In this document: positions 22,151 through 33,101 of the stretch, in pieces
How positions within the stretch are numbered: position 1 is the first letter of the stretch
Layout of the letters: each line of letters starts with the position of its first letter
Source of the DNA: Neoarius graeffei
Taxonomy: Eukaryota > Chordata > Actinopteri > Siluriformes > Ariidae
Direction of reading: 5' to 3'
DNA length: 64,000 nt
Assembly (NCBI RefSeq): GCF_027579695.1
Contig: NC_083596.1
Span: 14,554,798-14,618,797, forward strand
Translations under genes and position numbers: made by a program
Notes under the pieces: model-generated
Databases searched by the model: none
Seen by the model: the letters and a program-made list of their open reading frames with translations, nothing else
Told to the model about the DNA's origin: nothing

Positions 22151-22532
22151 GGCAGCACGGTGGTGTAGTGGTTAGCACTGTCACCTCACAGCCAGAAGGT
22201 CCTGGGTTCAAGCCTAGCAGCCGATGAAGGCCTTACTGTGCGGATTTTGCATGTTCTTCCCGTGTCTGCGTGGGTTTCCTCCGGGTGCTCCAGTTTCCCC
22301 TACAGTCCAAAGACATGCAGGTTAGGCTAATTGATGGCTCTCAACTGACTGTAGGTGTGAATGTGAGTGGTTGTTTGTCTGTATGTGTCAGCCCTGTAAT
22401 GATTTGGCGACTTGTCCAGGGTGTATCCTGCCTCTCGCCCATAGTCAGCTGGGATAGGCTCCAGCTTGCCTGCGACCCTGTAGGACAGGATAAGCGGCTA
22501 CAGATAATGTATGTATGTATGGATGGATGGAT
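22151..22532 (+). mobile_element. Family A SINE, trimer unit 3
   Basis: Full-length, preceded by the same spacer. The tail is expanded to GTATGTATGTATGGATGGATGG. No spacer-like sequence follows. Confidence 0.92.
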
Positions 22533-22931
22533 ACATGCAAGTAGGACAATATACTAATGTACAGTTGAACTAAATACATGAAACTAAAACCAAGGATAGC
22601 ACAACAAAGTATAAAACACTTATTTCCATTGTGGTCCATCCATTATCCGTAACCGCTTATCCTGTGCAGGGTTGCGGGCAAGCTGGAGCCTATCCCAGCT
22701 GACTATGGGCGAGAGGTGGGGTACACCCTGGACAAGTCGCCAGATCATCGCAGGGCTGACACATAGAGACAAACAACCATTCACACCTAAGATCAATTTA
22801 GAGCCACCAATTGCTGGGTTTCATGTGACATCGCATCTGCCTCATTAGTTATTCAAAACTTTAGCTGGTGGTCTACCAAAGCTCAGTTGACAGAGCGTTT
22901 GTATGGAGAAGCTACATTGCTCACATGAAAA

Positions 22932-23142
22932 ATGCCTTACGCTTGCGTTGTTTTAGGTTGTTCGAATTGATCAAACCGTGAAACTGATAAAAGTTTCTTC
23001 AGGGTTCCCCATGAACTAATAAAGGGTGAACGAACACGGGATTTCACAAAAAGACGTCAAGAAAGGTGGCTTTTGAACCTCTGACTGAAATCGAAGGGAG
23101 CCGAGTCGAAGCATGCTCGAGTTTGCAGTGATCACTTGGGGA
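22932..23142 (+). pseudogene. THAP-domain remnant with two stops
   Basis: ATG 22932 gives MPYACVVLGCSN, then a TGA at 22968-22970, then KSFFRVPHELIKGERTRDF, a second TGA near 23080, and ARVCSDH. C-x4-C at the start, FRVP in the middle and C-x2-H at the end fit a whole THAP finger of about 70 residues. Two in-frame stops make it non-functional. Confidence 0.75.
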
Positions 23143-23519
23143 AAGGTTTGTATTTCCTTCTCAGCTATGTCCTTAGTGTTTTCCAAGTACTTTTCTTGTT
23201 ATGTGTCGTTATTTTATGGTACTTTTTTGTCACGAAGCGCTAAAGTCCCCAGCTGTTTCTTTGTTTACTCCTCACTCTTCACAAAGTCCATATGCATGAA
23301 GGTTGCGACAAAATTCTTACCCAGCCATACAGTTACAATGCGCCGTGATCACTTCTCTATCTTGTTGAACTAAGATCCAGGTCTTTAAAGGGGTTTCTGA
23401 TGATCTTTGTGAATGATTTACCTGAGAGATAAGAGCCAAAACAAGTGAGAATCAAGCCAACTGTTGTTTGTTTACACTTCAACTTGCAGCACTTCGCTGT
23501 AAAGATGCGAACGAAAAGC

Positions 23520-23738
23520 TTAAAAAATCATACTTACACGGGCAAAAACAATCCAGGATTCATTCGGCAGTGACTTGATACCTAGGTCCTTTACCCAGCC
23601 ACAAAGAAAAAAGTTGTAAGTCTCCATACTCTTCCACGCTTTCATCTGTGTTGCGGTGTAGAAGGACGTCTGCAACAGCAGATAGTTCAAGATGTTGGGG
23701 AACTCGACTGAAGGGTAGTTTTCGAGATCGTATGACAA
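23520..23738 (-). pseudogene. Remnant resembling the N-terminal part of YqaJ-type transposon proteins
   Basis: The minus frame contains PNILNYLLLQTSFYTATQMK, then AWKSMETYNFF and LCGWVKDLG. From general knowledge, the order Y-[AS]xKSLEAYN-x-F-x-CGWV is typical of fish proteins that combine a SWIM-like region with a YqaJ nuclease and are linked to THAP transposons. No nuclease domain is present. Confidence 0.5.
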
Positions 23739-24118
23739 ATCCTTCTATCCCAGACTGTAGGGGTCGATTCCATTGCACATAGCAATCTTGTGAATATATC
23801 TAAAGCGAGCAGTGGCTTCTAGATTACGAGCATACTCTGATAAGTTATCGCTGGTTGTTTGCACTACGGCAGCCGTTGAGACCACCAGCTATTTCACTGC
23901 CGGTAAAACCGCTAAGGAAAGTCACGTGACTGAAACCCAGCAATTAGCCTAACCTGCATATCTGTGGACTGTGGGGGAAACCAGAGCACCTGGAGGAAAC
24001 TCATACAGACACGGGGAGAACATGCAAACTCCACACAGAAGGGCCCCCAGTGGCCACAGGGCTCAAACCCAGAACCTTCTTGCTGTGAGGCGACAGTGCT
24101 AGCCACTACACCACCCGA

Positions 24119-24831
24119 TATGATACAATATAGTACGATACAACTAGTGGTGTAGAGCCATATAAAGTGACACATGTTGTATATTAGACTATTTAAAAAT
24201 TATATGCACCAGAATTTTAGTTATAGCTACACTATAGCTTGTTTTTTCCTGTGTCCTTTTATTAGATTTGAGATTAGATTTTTTTTTTTAAAGTTAATAT
24301 CACTAGTAAAATGTTAACTTGAAATCCTATATTGGAGGGATGTATGTTCGTTTTGTTAAAAGGTGGAAAGAAAAATATTACTTATGATCAGTCTATAGGA
24401 CTTTATCATGTATCCCAATTTGGGAACCTGCGCTGGTCAGCCTGGCTATGCTATAAATATTATTTTCCTATCCAGCTTGTAGCAAAATAAGCGCATATCC
24501 ATCAGATATACCCAAGATTAAAGGATGTACTCATTGCATCTGGAAAACATGGAGTCAAACTCATACAAAGGTACAGTATGTCAGAGTAAGTCTGTAGATT
24601 TGACACCCAGATTAGGGGATTTTATTTTATCTTATTTGAAGATTATTTCACTCTCGAGATTATTATGATACGCAGTGATCAGTGTCCAGTAGATCAGGCA
24701 ATGTTTGAGGTCTGTAGTCATATCTCCTCTGTAATAACCACAACTTTAATAAACCATCCAGATCCTTAAATCCACATGTAGCCTAAGCTCCTGGTAAGCT
24801 GAGAGGACAGAGAAATTGTTTTTTTAACATA
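24119..24831. other. No recognised gene
   Basis: AT-rich intergenic sequence. No tmem199-like coding was found here, although that gene sits between POLDIP2 and SEBOX in human. Confidence 0.4.
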
Positions 24832-25875
24832 TTATTGTCTGATATTGTTTGTTTGGAGCATGACTTTATTGTATTTCCAAGAAGGGAAATAATTTATAAG
24901 ACACAAAAACAAACTAACAGCTGCAAGTCTCTTGGGGTATGTGTTAGCACATCTAGCCACTGGGATTTCTGCCCATTCCTCAAGGCAAAACTGCTCCAAC
25001 TCCTTCAAGTTAGATGGGTTGTGTTGGTGTACAGCAATCTTCAAGTTGTGCCACAGATTCTCAACTGGATTGAGGTCTGGGCTTTGACTAGGCCATTCCA
25101 AGACATTTAAATGTTTCCCTTTAAACCTCCAGTGTAGCTTTAGCAGTATGTTTAGGGTCATTGTCCTGCTGGACCATGAACCTTTCTTCCCAGTCTCAAA
25201 TCTCTAGCTGACTCAAACAGGTTTTCCTCCAGAATTGTCCTGTATTTAGTGCCATCCATTTTTCCTTCAGTCTTGACCAGCTTTCCTGTCCCTGCAGATG
25301 AAAAACATCCCCACAGCATGATGCTGCCACCACCATGCTTCACTGTAGGGATGGTGTTCTCAGGGTGTTGGGTTTGCGCCACACATGGCATTTCCCATGA
25401 TGGCCAAAAAGTTCAATTTTTGTCTCATTTGACCAGAGAATCTTCTTCCATGTGTTTGGGGAGTCTGCCACATGCTGTTGGACAAACTCCAAATGTGATT
25501 TTTTTTTTTTAAGCAATGACTTTTTTTCTGGCCACTCTTCTATAAAGCCTCACTCTGTGGAGTGTACGGCTTAAAGTGGTCCTATGGACAGATACTCCCA
25601 TCTCCACTGTGGATCTCTGCAGCTCCCTCAGCGTTATCGTTGGTGTCTTTGTTGCATCTCTGATTAATGCCCTCCTTGCCTGGTTTGTGAGTTTTGGTGG
25701 GTGGCCTTCTCTTGTCAGGTTTGTAGTGGCGCCATATTCTTTCCATTTTGCTATAATGGATTTAATGGAGCTCCCTGGGATATTCAAAGTTTGGGATATT
25801 TTTTATGACCCAACCCTGATCTATACTTCCCCACAACTTTGTCTCTGACCTGTTTGGAAGCTCCTTGGTTTTCAT
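24832..25875 (-). pseudogene. Tc1-type transposase, frameshifted and catalytically altered
   Basis: Read from ATG 25875, the fragments in order are MKTKELPN; a helix-turn-helix region with KSIIAKWKEYG and REGHPPKLT; VHRTTLSRTLH; a catalytic region with [20 protein letters not shown]; and the C-terminal [15 protein letters not shown]. These match Tc1 transposases in order. At least one frameshift lies near the start and others in the middle. The first catalytic position, normally D in WSDETK, reads N (codon at 25427-25429). The second (QQDNDPKH) and third sites are recognisable. The gene is dead. It is antisense to the track of insertions around it. Confidence 0.95.
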
Positions 25876-25952
25876 GTTGCTTGCTTAGTAGTGTTGCAGA
25901 GTCAGGGTCCTTCCAGAACAGGTTGATTTATACAGACATCATGTGACAGATC

Positions 25953-25998
25953 CCTGCGACCCTGTGGAACAGGATAAGCGGCTACAGATAATGGATGG
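25953..25998 (+). mobile_element. 46-bp 5'-truncated family A SINE with intact 12-bp duplication
   Basis: Only the 3' end (CCTGCGACCCTGTGGAACAG to the GGATG tail) is present. ATGTGACAGATC flanks it at 25941-25952 and 25999-26010. This is the signature of truncated target-primed reverse transcription, not of later deletion. Confidence 0.9.
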
Positions 25999-26010
25999 AT
26001 GTGACAGATC

Positions 26011-26712
26011 ATGTGACAATTTGATTGCACACAGGTGGATCTTAGTCACCTAATTATGTGACTTATGAAGTGAATTGGTTGGACCAGCTCTTATTTAGGG
26101 GTTTCATACGAAAGGGAGTGAATACTTATGCACACTCCAGATTTCTGTTTTTTCATCTTAATTATTGTTTGTCTCATTATCTCTAGCCGCTTTATCCTGT
26201 TCTACAGGGTTGCAGGCAAGCTGGAGCCTATCCCAGCTGACTACGGGCGAAAGGCGGGGTACACCCTGGACAAGTCGCCAGGTCATCACAGGGCTGACAC
26301 ATAGACACAGACAACCATTCACACTCACATTCACACCTACGGTCAATTTAGAGTCACCAGTTAACCTAACCTGCATGTCTTTGGACTGTGGGGGAAACCG
26401 GAGCACCCGGAGGAAACCCATGCGGACACGGGGAGAACATGCAAACTCCACACAGAAAGGCCCTCGCCGGCCACGGGGCTCGAACTCGGACCTTCTTGCT
26501 GTGAGGCGACAGCGCTAACCACTACACCACCATGCCACCCAATTATTGTTTGTGTCATAATTAAAAAAAAAAACACTGTGCACCTTTAAAGTGGTAGGCA
26601 TGTTGTGTAAATCAAATGGTGCTCACCCTCCAAAAATCCATTTTAATTCCAGCTTGTAATGCGACAAAACAGGACAAACACCAAGGGGGATGAATACTTT
26701 TGCAAGGCACTG
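26011..26712. mobile_element. Right-hand non-coding part of the Tc1-like element
   Basis: Continues the Tc1 element past its SINE insertion and ends GATGAATACTTTTGCAAGGC at about 26709, the usual terminal type of Tc1-like elements in fish. The opposite terminus beyond 24832 was not found, so the element is truncated. Confidence 0.75.
26173..26540 (-). mobile_element. Family A SINE inside the Tc1-like element
   Basis: Full-length minus copy with an exact 13-bp duplication AATTATTGTTTGT (26160-26172 and 26541-26553). Confidence 0.95.
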
Positions 26713-26713
26713 G

Positions 26714-27614
26714 GTGTTTCAAAAAATTTGATATTTGAGATGTAAATATCCCAGAAACTACATAGTCTAGGCAAATTAAACTGAACAGGCTTTATGTTGA
26801 GCAATATAAGATTTATTCCTCAAAATTTGAATGAGAAATTCAAAGGTACACTACCGTTCAAAAGTTTGGGGTCACTTTGAAATGTCCTTATTTTTGAAAG
26901 AAGAGCACTGTTCTTTTCAATGAAGATCACTTTAAACTAATCAGAAATCCACTCTATACATTGCTAATGTGCTAAATGACTATTCTAGCTGCAAATGTCT
27001 GGTTTTTGGTGCAATATCTCCATAGGTGTATAGAGTCCCATTTCCAGCAACTCTCACTCCAGTGTTCTAATGGTACAATGTGTTTGCTCATTGCCTCAGA
27101 AGGCTAATGGATGATTAGAAAACCCTTGTACAATCATGTTAGCACAGCTGAAAACAGTTGAGCTCTTTAGAGAAGCTATAAAACTGACCTTCCTTTGAGC
27201 AGATTGAGTTTCTGGAGCATCACATTTGGGGGGTCGATTAAATGCTCAAAATGGCCAGAAAAATGTCTTGACTATATTTTCTATTCATTTTACAACTTAT
27301 GGTGGTAAATAAAAGTGTGACTTTTCATGGAAAACACAAAATTGTCTGGGTGACCCCAAACTTTTGAACGGTAGTGTGTGTGGATTCCATGAACAATTTC
27401 ACAAATTTTCGACTTGTTCGAGCACACTCTAACACACAAAACGGCTTTTCTTTTCCAGTGAATGGCATTTTTATACCTAAAAAGATAAAAAAAAAAACAC
27501 ATTAAACATAAAATTTTGACCTGTTTCCACGCATGCTGTTAAAATTTGAGGTCAGTTGAATGAGAATTGGCAAAGATATTAGATTGTGAAATTATATCAA
27601 ATTTTTTGAAACAC
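26714..27614. mobile_element. Element with 21-bp terminal inverted repeats, family unknown
   Basis: GTGTTTCAAAAAATTTGATA at 26714 is inverted exactly at 27594-27614. An EnSpm-like element sits inside. No target duplication is clear, and it directly abuts the Tc1 end. Confidence 0.7.
26849..27376. mobile_element. EnSpm/CACTA-type non-autonomous element (528 bp)
   Basis: Ends CACTACCGTTCAAAAGTTTG and inverse, with the next bases GGGTCAC also inverted. This terminus is, to my knowledge, the common fish EnSpm type. No 3-bp duplication is visible; a 2-bp GT is possible. Confidence 0.85.
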
Positions 27615-27619
27615 ACAAA

Positions 27620-27620
<1 letters not shown>

Positions 27621-27674
<54 letters not shown>
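27621..27674. repeat. (TA)n microsatellite
   Basis: An almost pure TA run of about 50 bp. Confidence 0.97.
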
Positions 27675-27675
<1 letters not shown>

Positions 27676-27834
27676 TGTATATATAAAATAGTGTAACTTC
27701 TTTATGACATTTAAGCTGCTTGATTGTTTGGAATTTTACACTTAATTATCGGACCTTTTTGGTTAAAAAAAACAAAAAACAAAATACTGTTATCAGCATT
27801 TTATAGTGTTTTATAGTTTTTTTTTTAAATACCA

Positions 27835-28370
27835 CAGTGCTATTGAATGCTTGAAATCGATTGATCAGAAGGTGTTCATTCATTTTCCATATTAATATTT
27901 GCAGATTTGTTATTAACATGTTACTTATTAATACTTGCAGATTTTCATGACTGCAAATCACAAGTTGTTTTTTTTTAATTTAATGTGCTCCTTCTAATTT
28001 GTTATTTTTTTCAATATAGTAATTTATAGAGGGATTGTACAGTGGATCCGCCAGGTTAAGATTTAGGAAAAAGAACATGTATCTGTTGACATGGTGAAGC
28101 TTTCTGTAAGGAGATGTTTATTTAGCATTTTGGAAAGTAAAACTGAAACTTTACATTTTCCGACACTATTTTTTTTTGGGGGGGGGGGGGGGGTGTTAAG
28201 GATGGAGGGAGCTTCTTACTGTTATAGTATAAATGACAAAAGGATACAAGATGTTATGAGGACATTCCAAATCACTAAAGGTGACAGTAAATGTCTAAAA
28301 TTGTTAGCATTGGCTAATTGCGCTTGTGAATGTGATGTTGGAAAAGAATAAATTTAAGCGTTTCAACACT
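27835..28370. repeat. Dispersed repeat R2, copy 1
   Basis: Shares GTGCTATTGAATGCTTGAA-type and GACATGGTGAAGCTTTCTGT-type words, in the same order and spacing, with 63225-63720. Both copies are AT-rich and non-coding. A poly-G run lies at about 28179-28193. Confidence 0.5.
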
Positions 28371-28544
28371 AACTTCATTACACCATATGATCACTCATTT
28401 TCCTATAACAGTACATGCTATTACTTTTATTCCTTACATAACAGCGTTTTGTTTTTGAAACTATGCTTATAACATTTATTTAAATAAATTCTTCAAATTA
28501 AGAGTTTAATTAACTTATTTAACCAACCATGAATTCCACATTGT

Positions 28545-28790
28545 TAGAAATAGGGGTACAGTAGGAGTCCATTTCTGTCCCCCCAAGGTACAATCTACAC
28601 TAATGTACCCCTTAGGGCTCATTATTGGGCCTCAAGTTAACTGTGTAACTTTTTAGGGCCAAATAAAGTACATATATTTTCCCAAGCAGTATATAAATGG
28701 TATAAATAAGAACCTTAGAGGTTCCTGCCCCAAAGACAAGTCATTGGGCCCCTAAAAAGGTACAACAATGAATAATTGGGGGGGGGGGGA
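28545..28790. repeat. Probable dispersed repeat with GGTACA/TGTACC words
   Basis: GGGGTACAGTA, CCAAGGTACAATC, TGTACCCCTTAGGG and AAAAAGGTACAAC alternate across 250 bp, ending in a poly-G run. This has the look of a decayed inverted-repeat element. Confidence 0.4.
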
Positions 28791-29046
28791 TCAAGACAGT
28801 GTGTTATGTACAGTTTTATGCAAATCATAAAAAGCAAAAACAAGAATAACAGAAAGACAGATTACATAGGCCTCTCTCTCATATATGAGTATAATAATAT
28901 TCTGTTATTTTTATAGCTTAAAAACAGATAGAAATACACACCACATTTGATCATAAATATTACATCAATCACAAATATTTAATAAAACCAAAACAAGATT
29001 AGATAACACTGGAACTTATTAGATCGCAGATATTTATATCCCTGTC

Positions 29047-29052
29047 TTTATT
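29047..29052 (-). terminator. Candidate polyadenylation signal of sebox
   Basis: AATAAA on the minus strand about 200 bp beyond the sebox stop codon. Other AT-rich variants are nearby, so the exact site is unsure. Confidence 0.4.
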
Positions 29053-29253
29053 TTTTTTTCAATATTCATGAATAGTGTTTTTAAATATTGTACATTCGAG
29101 TCAAATATAGAGATTGAATAGCGTTGGTATTGATATTATGAAAGCTAAACACAGAGCTTAGACAGGGCATGGTCCATAAATCATATCATAATAAAAATCA
29201 TTATGAAATGAATCATTTTCAGTTCGTAAAAAAAAAAACTCTGGCAGTTGTAG

Positions 29254-29916
29254 TCAGAAGTCGGCCAGGTTGGTGACGACAGCAGCGCTGTAGATCAGGT
29301 CAGAGATGTCTCCAAGGGAAGTCTGAGGGTACTGCATAAGAGCTTGTCCCTGTCTGTGCATACTTCCCTGCCAGCAGCTCTGTCCAGAATGTGAAGGAAC
29401 GACCTGGTCCATGGGAACAGATGGATACCCACTCTGATTAATGTTACACTGAGGTTTCCCTGAGAAGCCTCCAGATGACGCTGTATGGGTGCCAGTCTCA
29501 GCACACTCATTCCACTGGCGCTGGGGTAAGGAAAGGATTGGTCTTGCCATCTGATCTGTTGAGACTGAATGACTTCCAGGTGGTTTCGAGGACCGGCTTC
29601 CCCAAGGGAGCGCTCCAGAGAGGTCAGGAGATATAGACGGGACTGGAGGTGGAGGCTGGGGTGGATTCTGCGACCAGGGGCACAGCACTTGCCTCACCCA
29701 ATCCAGGTTAGACATCTGCTGCTGGTCGTTTGTGGTAGATGGTTGGTAAACTTCAGGTCTGTTGTTCTGGCCTGCTGGAGAAGAAACTGTAAGCGTGGGA
29801 CTGGGATGAGGGAAAATGGTTTCGGAGTTATAATTAGACATGACTGGATTTTTCTTCATGGGTCTGGTCAGTTTGCCACTCTTGATGCTCCGAGCACGTC
29901 GGTTCTGAAACCACAC
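29254..29916 (-). CDS. sebox: sebox exon 3: homeodomain helix 3 and C-terminal region
   Basis: The acceptor TTTTCTAG precedes GTG at 29916. The exon opens VWFQNRRARSIKSGK, giving homeodomain residues 47-60 with Q50 and N51, then about 205 residues rich in P, S and Q (for example WSQNPPQPPPPVPS) without a named domain. The stop TGA is at 29256-29254. The C-terminal end (LGDISDLIYSAAVV) is a short hydrophobic and acidic stretch of the sort seen in activation domains; that role is inference. An antisense 124-codon frame (29569-29943) is a shadow. Confidence 0.92.
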   Translation of the reverse strand: MWFQNRRARSIKSGKLTRPMKKNPVMSNYNSETIFPHPSPTLTVSSPAGQNNRPEVYQPSTTNDQQQMSNLDWVRQVLCPWSQNPPQPPPPVPSISPDLSGALPWGSRSSKPPGSHSVSTDQMARPILSLPQRQWNECAETGTHTASSGGFSGKPQCNINQSGYPSVPMDQVVPSHSGQSCWQGSMHRQGQALMQYPQTSLGDISDLIYSAAVVTNLADF

Positions 29917-30851
29917 CTAGAAAAGGAAAAGGTAATTCTATAAATCTTCAAAATAAACATAGTATGAGGAATTATAAAGGAAAGTAATGTCACTGTTTTA
30001 CATGGAAATTCAAACAAGAAGCAATCTGAAATAATCAGCTGATCATGCTGAAGTAAGGAAATAGTCGGAGTATTTCACATGACGCAAGTTGCGTCTTAAA
30101 GATTTTCAGGATAAACATGAAAACCAATCATAAGACTGGAACCACTGATAAATAATATAAATTATATAAATAATCATAACATACAGGACATTAATCCAAA
30201 GCAATTTCAATATAAAGTGATAGCTGTTATATTTATTCAATAAACTGCTGGACAGGTGTGTGGTCCAACTTTTACAAAAAATAATAATAATAATAATAAA
30301 CCATACATTTCATGTGTTTATGTGAGTGATTTATGATCCGTATGGGGGAAATAATGAAGGAAGAAACGAAAGAAAAGGTATTTAAACCTGGTGAGTTGCA
30401 TATGTGATGTCATATGGCTAATATACAGTACTGCACTTTTTCTTTGTCCTTTTTAAAGTACAAACTTTTTGTTATATTGTTCTAAATTTTTAATTTATGA
30501 CTTTTACATTAATCGAGTCAGTATGAAAACATTTTAGATTTCCAAACAGTCTTCCAGCAGAAAATTTTAAATGTTTGTATGTTAGGAAGTAAAGTAGCAT
30601 ATTATGGAAGAGACAATTTTCAGATGATTTAAAACAAAACAAAAAAACCACCACCATAATGAAGGCTGCTGGGTTTTGCCACAAAAATAAGAAGCAAATG
30701 CAAATCAAAATCAACTGTGACTTACCTTAATTATGATTATAATTTCCTTATAAAACCGCACTAATTTTACCTGAGACAAATGTTTTTAAGTAAAGGGTCA
30801 TCACACCAATCATTGCCTTTGTTTAATTTAATGTTTACTGATCTCTCTTTG

Positions 30852-31218
30852 GGTGGCACGGTGGTGTAGTGGTTAGCACTGTTGCCTCACAGCAAGAAGG
30901 TTCTGGGTTCGAGCCTAGCAGCCGATGTAGGCCTTTCTGTGCGGAGTTTGCATGTTCTCCCCATGCATGGGTTTCCTCCAGGTGCTCCGGTTTCCCCCAC
31001 AGTCCAAAGACATGCAGGTTAGGTTAACTGGTGACTCTAAATTGACCGTAGGTGTGAATGTGAGTGTGAATGGTTGTCTGCGTCTATGTGTCAGCCCTGC
31101 GATGATCTGGCGACTTGTCCAGGGTGTACCCCGCCTCTCGCCCGTAGTCAGCTGGGATAGGCTCCAGCTTGCCTGCGACCCTGTAGGACAGGATAAGCGG
31201 CTACAGATAATGGATGGA
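30852..31218 (+). mobile_element. Family A SINE in sebox intron 2
   Basis: Full-length GGATG-tail copy with duplications TGATCTCTCTTTG (30839-30851) and TGATCTCGCTTTG (31219-31231), one mismatch. Confidence 0.94.
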
Positions 31219-31231
31219 TGATCTCGCTTTG

Positions 31232-31983
31232 TAGTCTTTTTTTTTAATGTAGAAACACTTTATTTCATTATTTCTGAAGGAATCGTTGCTCTACAGCACT
31301 TCTTTGGATGCCCCAAGACTTTTGCACACAAAACCAAATGAACATAAGAAATTTTTTTTTTTGGGGGGGATGATGTCGGGTCACATATGAAATGAAAATG
31401 TATACGATAACTTTTGTGAGGCTTTTCTGTAAAGATAAAGAACAAAAATTAAAAAATAAACTAATAATGATGATTTCTTTATAATGATGCCCTTTTAAAA
31501 GGTGACACTAATGATGATGGAGTTTATTTACTAAAATAATATACAGAATACAAGTGAGTGCACATTAAAATACATGGATAGCACAGTAAAGTGTAAACAC
31601 TTATTTCCATTGTTGTCCAAGTGGCAAAAAAGGGGGTGTGAACAAGACAAAACAAAAGTACAGGAGATATGCAAAATAAAATATGATCGGTAAACTAGAA
31701 CATAATAAAGGATTTTGTGATTGCTGATAAAATTGATGAACTAAAAAATTGCTGACATTGGATTTAAAACTTTGTAAAACATTTATGGGCTGCACCTGAC
31801 TTGGTGTTTATTCCAGGTAATGATCACAGTATATCTAAATGAAGAATAGTCAAGTGACTTGACAATAAACAGATCAGAAATCCCTAAGTCAGTCCATATA
31901 ATTAGCATCAGGGGAAAAACAACAATGCACTGAATTAATACTTTAATAATAAGTTAGTAAATGATAAAGAATGTGGTTTGTAC
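31232..31983. other. sebox intron 2, no further gene
   Basis: Non-coding. A block at 31573-31620 (GGATAGCACAGTAAAGTG... CCATTGTTGTCC) resembles 22590-22635, next to another SINE, and marks an unnamed repeat. Confidence 0.45.
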
Positions 31984-32186
31984 CTGGATCTTGCTCTCGG
32001 GCAGCAGGGTGAGGGCAGCGAGCCTCTCCCGCAGGGTGATGTCGGGGTAAGGTGTGATTACAAAAGCGCGCTCCAGCTCCGAAAGCTGCGCGCGGCTAAA
32101 AATCGTCCTTTTCCGTTTCCTCTGCGCTTCCGGTTGCGCAGTCCGGTCTGCCTCCGGTGAAGAGAGCGCGTGATCGTTTACACCAT
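31984..32186 (-). CDS. sebox: sebox exon 2: linker and homeodomain residues 1-46
   Basis: A 203-nt exon. The acceptor TGATGTTTTCAG is above 32186. Phase 1 entry completes an aspartate codon (G|AT). It encodes a short acidic linker and then the homeodomain from [20 protein letters not shown] through [19 protein letters not shown] to KIQ. The donor CAG|GTACAA is at 31984/31983, phase 0. The intron between homeodomain positions 46 and 47 is the classic position for paired-like genes. Confidence 0.95.
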
Positions 32187-32447
32187 CTGAAAACATCACA
32201 TAAAGCCACGAGACACGACTTCATAAACCGGAAATCATCGAGGAAACCAAGTGTAGATTGCATGTCTGTCAATAGTTGTTGCATTGTTTTTAATGTCTTA
32301 TCTTTTGCAATAACGACCACCTGATATGTGCAAGAAGTGTGTTTCATCTACTTCATAATTCCTCTAATTTAGTATTTATCTATACACACACCTATATATA
32401 AATATATATAAATAAATGACCACCTGATATGTACAATAAGTGTTTCA

Positions 32448-32450
<3 letters not shown>

Positions 32451-32509
<59 letters not shown>
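32451..32509. repeat. (TA)n microsatellite in sebox intron 1
   Basis: A pure AT dinucleotide run of about 59 bp. Confidence 0.97.
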
Positions 32510-32510
<1 letters not shown>

Positions 32511-32514
32511 ATCC

Positions 32515-32622
32515 GTCCTCTTCTGCTGCTATTCACTGCTGCAAACAGGAAATTTCCCATTGATAATAAAGGTTATCTTATCTTATCTTATCTTATCTTA
32601 TCTTATCTTATCTTATCTTATC
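32515..32622 (+). mobile_element. Possible non-LTR element 3' end with a (TCTTA)n tail
   Basis: GGAAATTTCCCATTGATAAT followed by AAAGGTTA and about nine TCTTA units. Similar ends with pentanucleotide tails are known for fish non-LTR elements. No coding is present. Confidence 0.4.
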
Positions 32623-32882
32623 TTTAGTGGCGCTTATTTTACGCACAAGGATTGAATGTTTTTCTAAATTAAAAGGTTAAAAAAATTTTTTGTTAAAGAA
32701 TATATTTAACTTACGAATAGAGCATACTCATCTCTCTTCATTTATGTTTTAAAATAAAGGTATATTTTTGTAGGCTATTTTATTTCCCCTTGATCTCTAT
32801 TTTTATTCTCAGTTAAAACAAAAAATTAAAACAAACAAACAAAAAAGTCTTATTTAAATTGCTGTTTTGATGCTGGAACTCC

Positions 32883-32926
<44 letters not shown>
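32883..32926. repeat. (AAT)n microsatellite
   Basis: About 14 trinucleotide units in sebox intron 1. Confidence 0.95.
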
Positions 32927-32927
<1 letters not shown>

Positions 32928-33101
32928 CATTATTATTATAAAATTTTAGATATAGTATTTATTTATTTATTTATTTATTTTTATTATTTTTTACTTTTTT
33001 TTTTAAATATCTCTGTTTAAACTGTAATGTGACCAAGTCTAAATTTTGTGATGTTTTTCTATTAAAAAAACCCCACAATGCTCCATCCTGTCTGTACTCA
33101 C

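Larger units (their letters stand above)
22813..23941. mobile_element. DNA transposon with THAP and YqaJ-associated remnants (ISL2EU-like?)
   Basis: The left end GCTGGGTTTCATGTGAC and the right end, read inwards, GCTGGGTTTCAGTCACGTG, are inverted. The flank can be read as AATT duplicated, or as TSD AT with ends TGCTGGG/CCCAGCA. A THAP-like frame lies on the plus strand, and a frame resembling the N-terminal part of fish YqaJ/SWIM-type proteins lies on the minus strand. That gene pair and an AT duplication recall ISL2EU elements as I remember them. The family call is tentative. Confidence 0.6.
22635..24115 (-). mobile_element. Family A SINE split by a THAP-bearing DNA transposon
   Basis: The tail half is at 22635-22812 and the head half at 23942-24115. 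The SINE sequence CCACCAATTAGCC is interrupted at AATT. The last few bases of the head (expected GCCGCCC) are missing. Confidence 0.9.
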
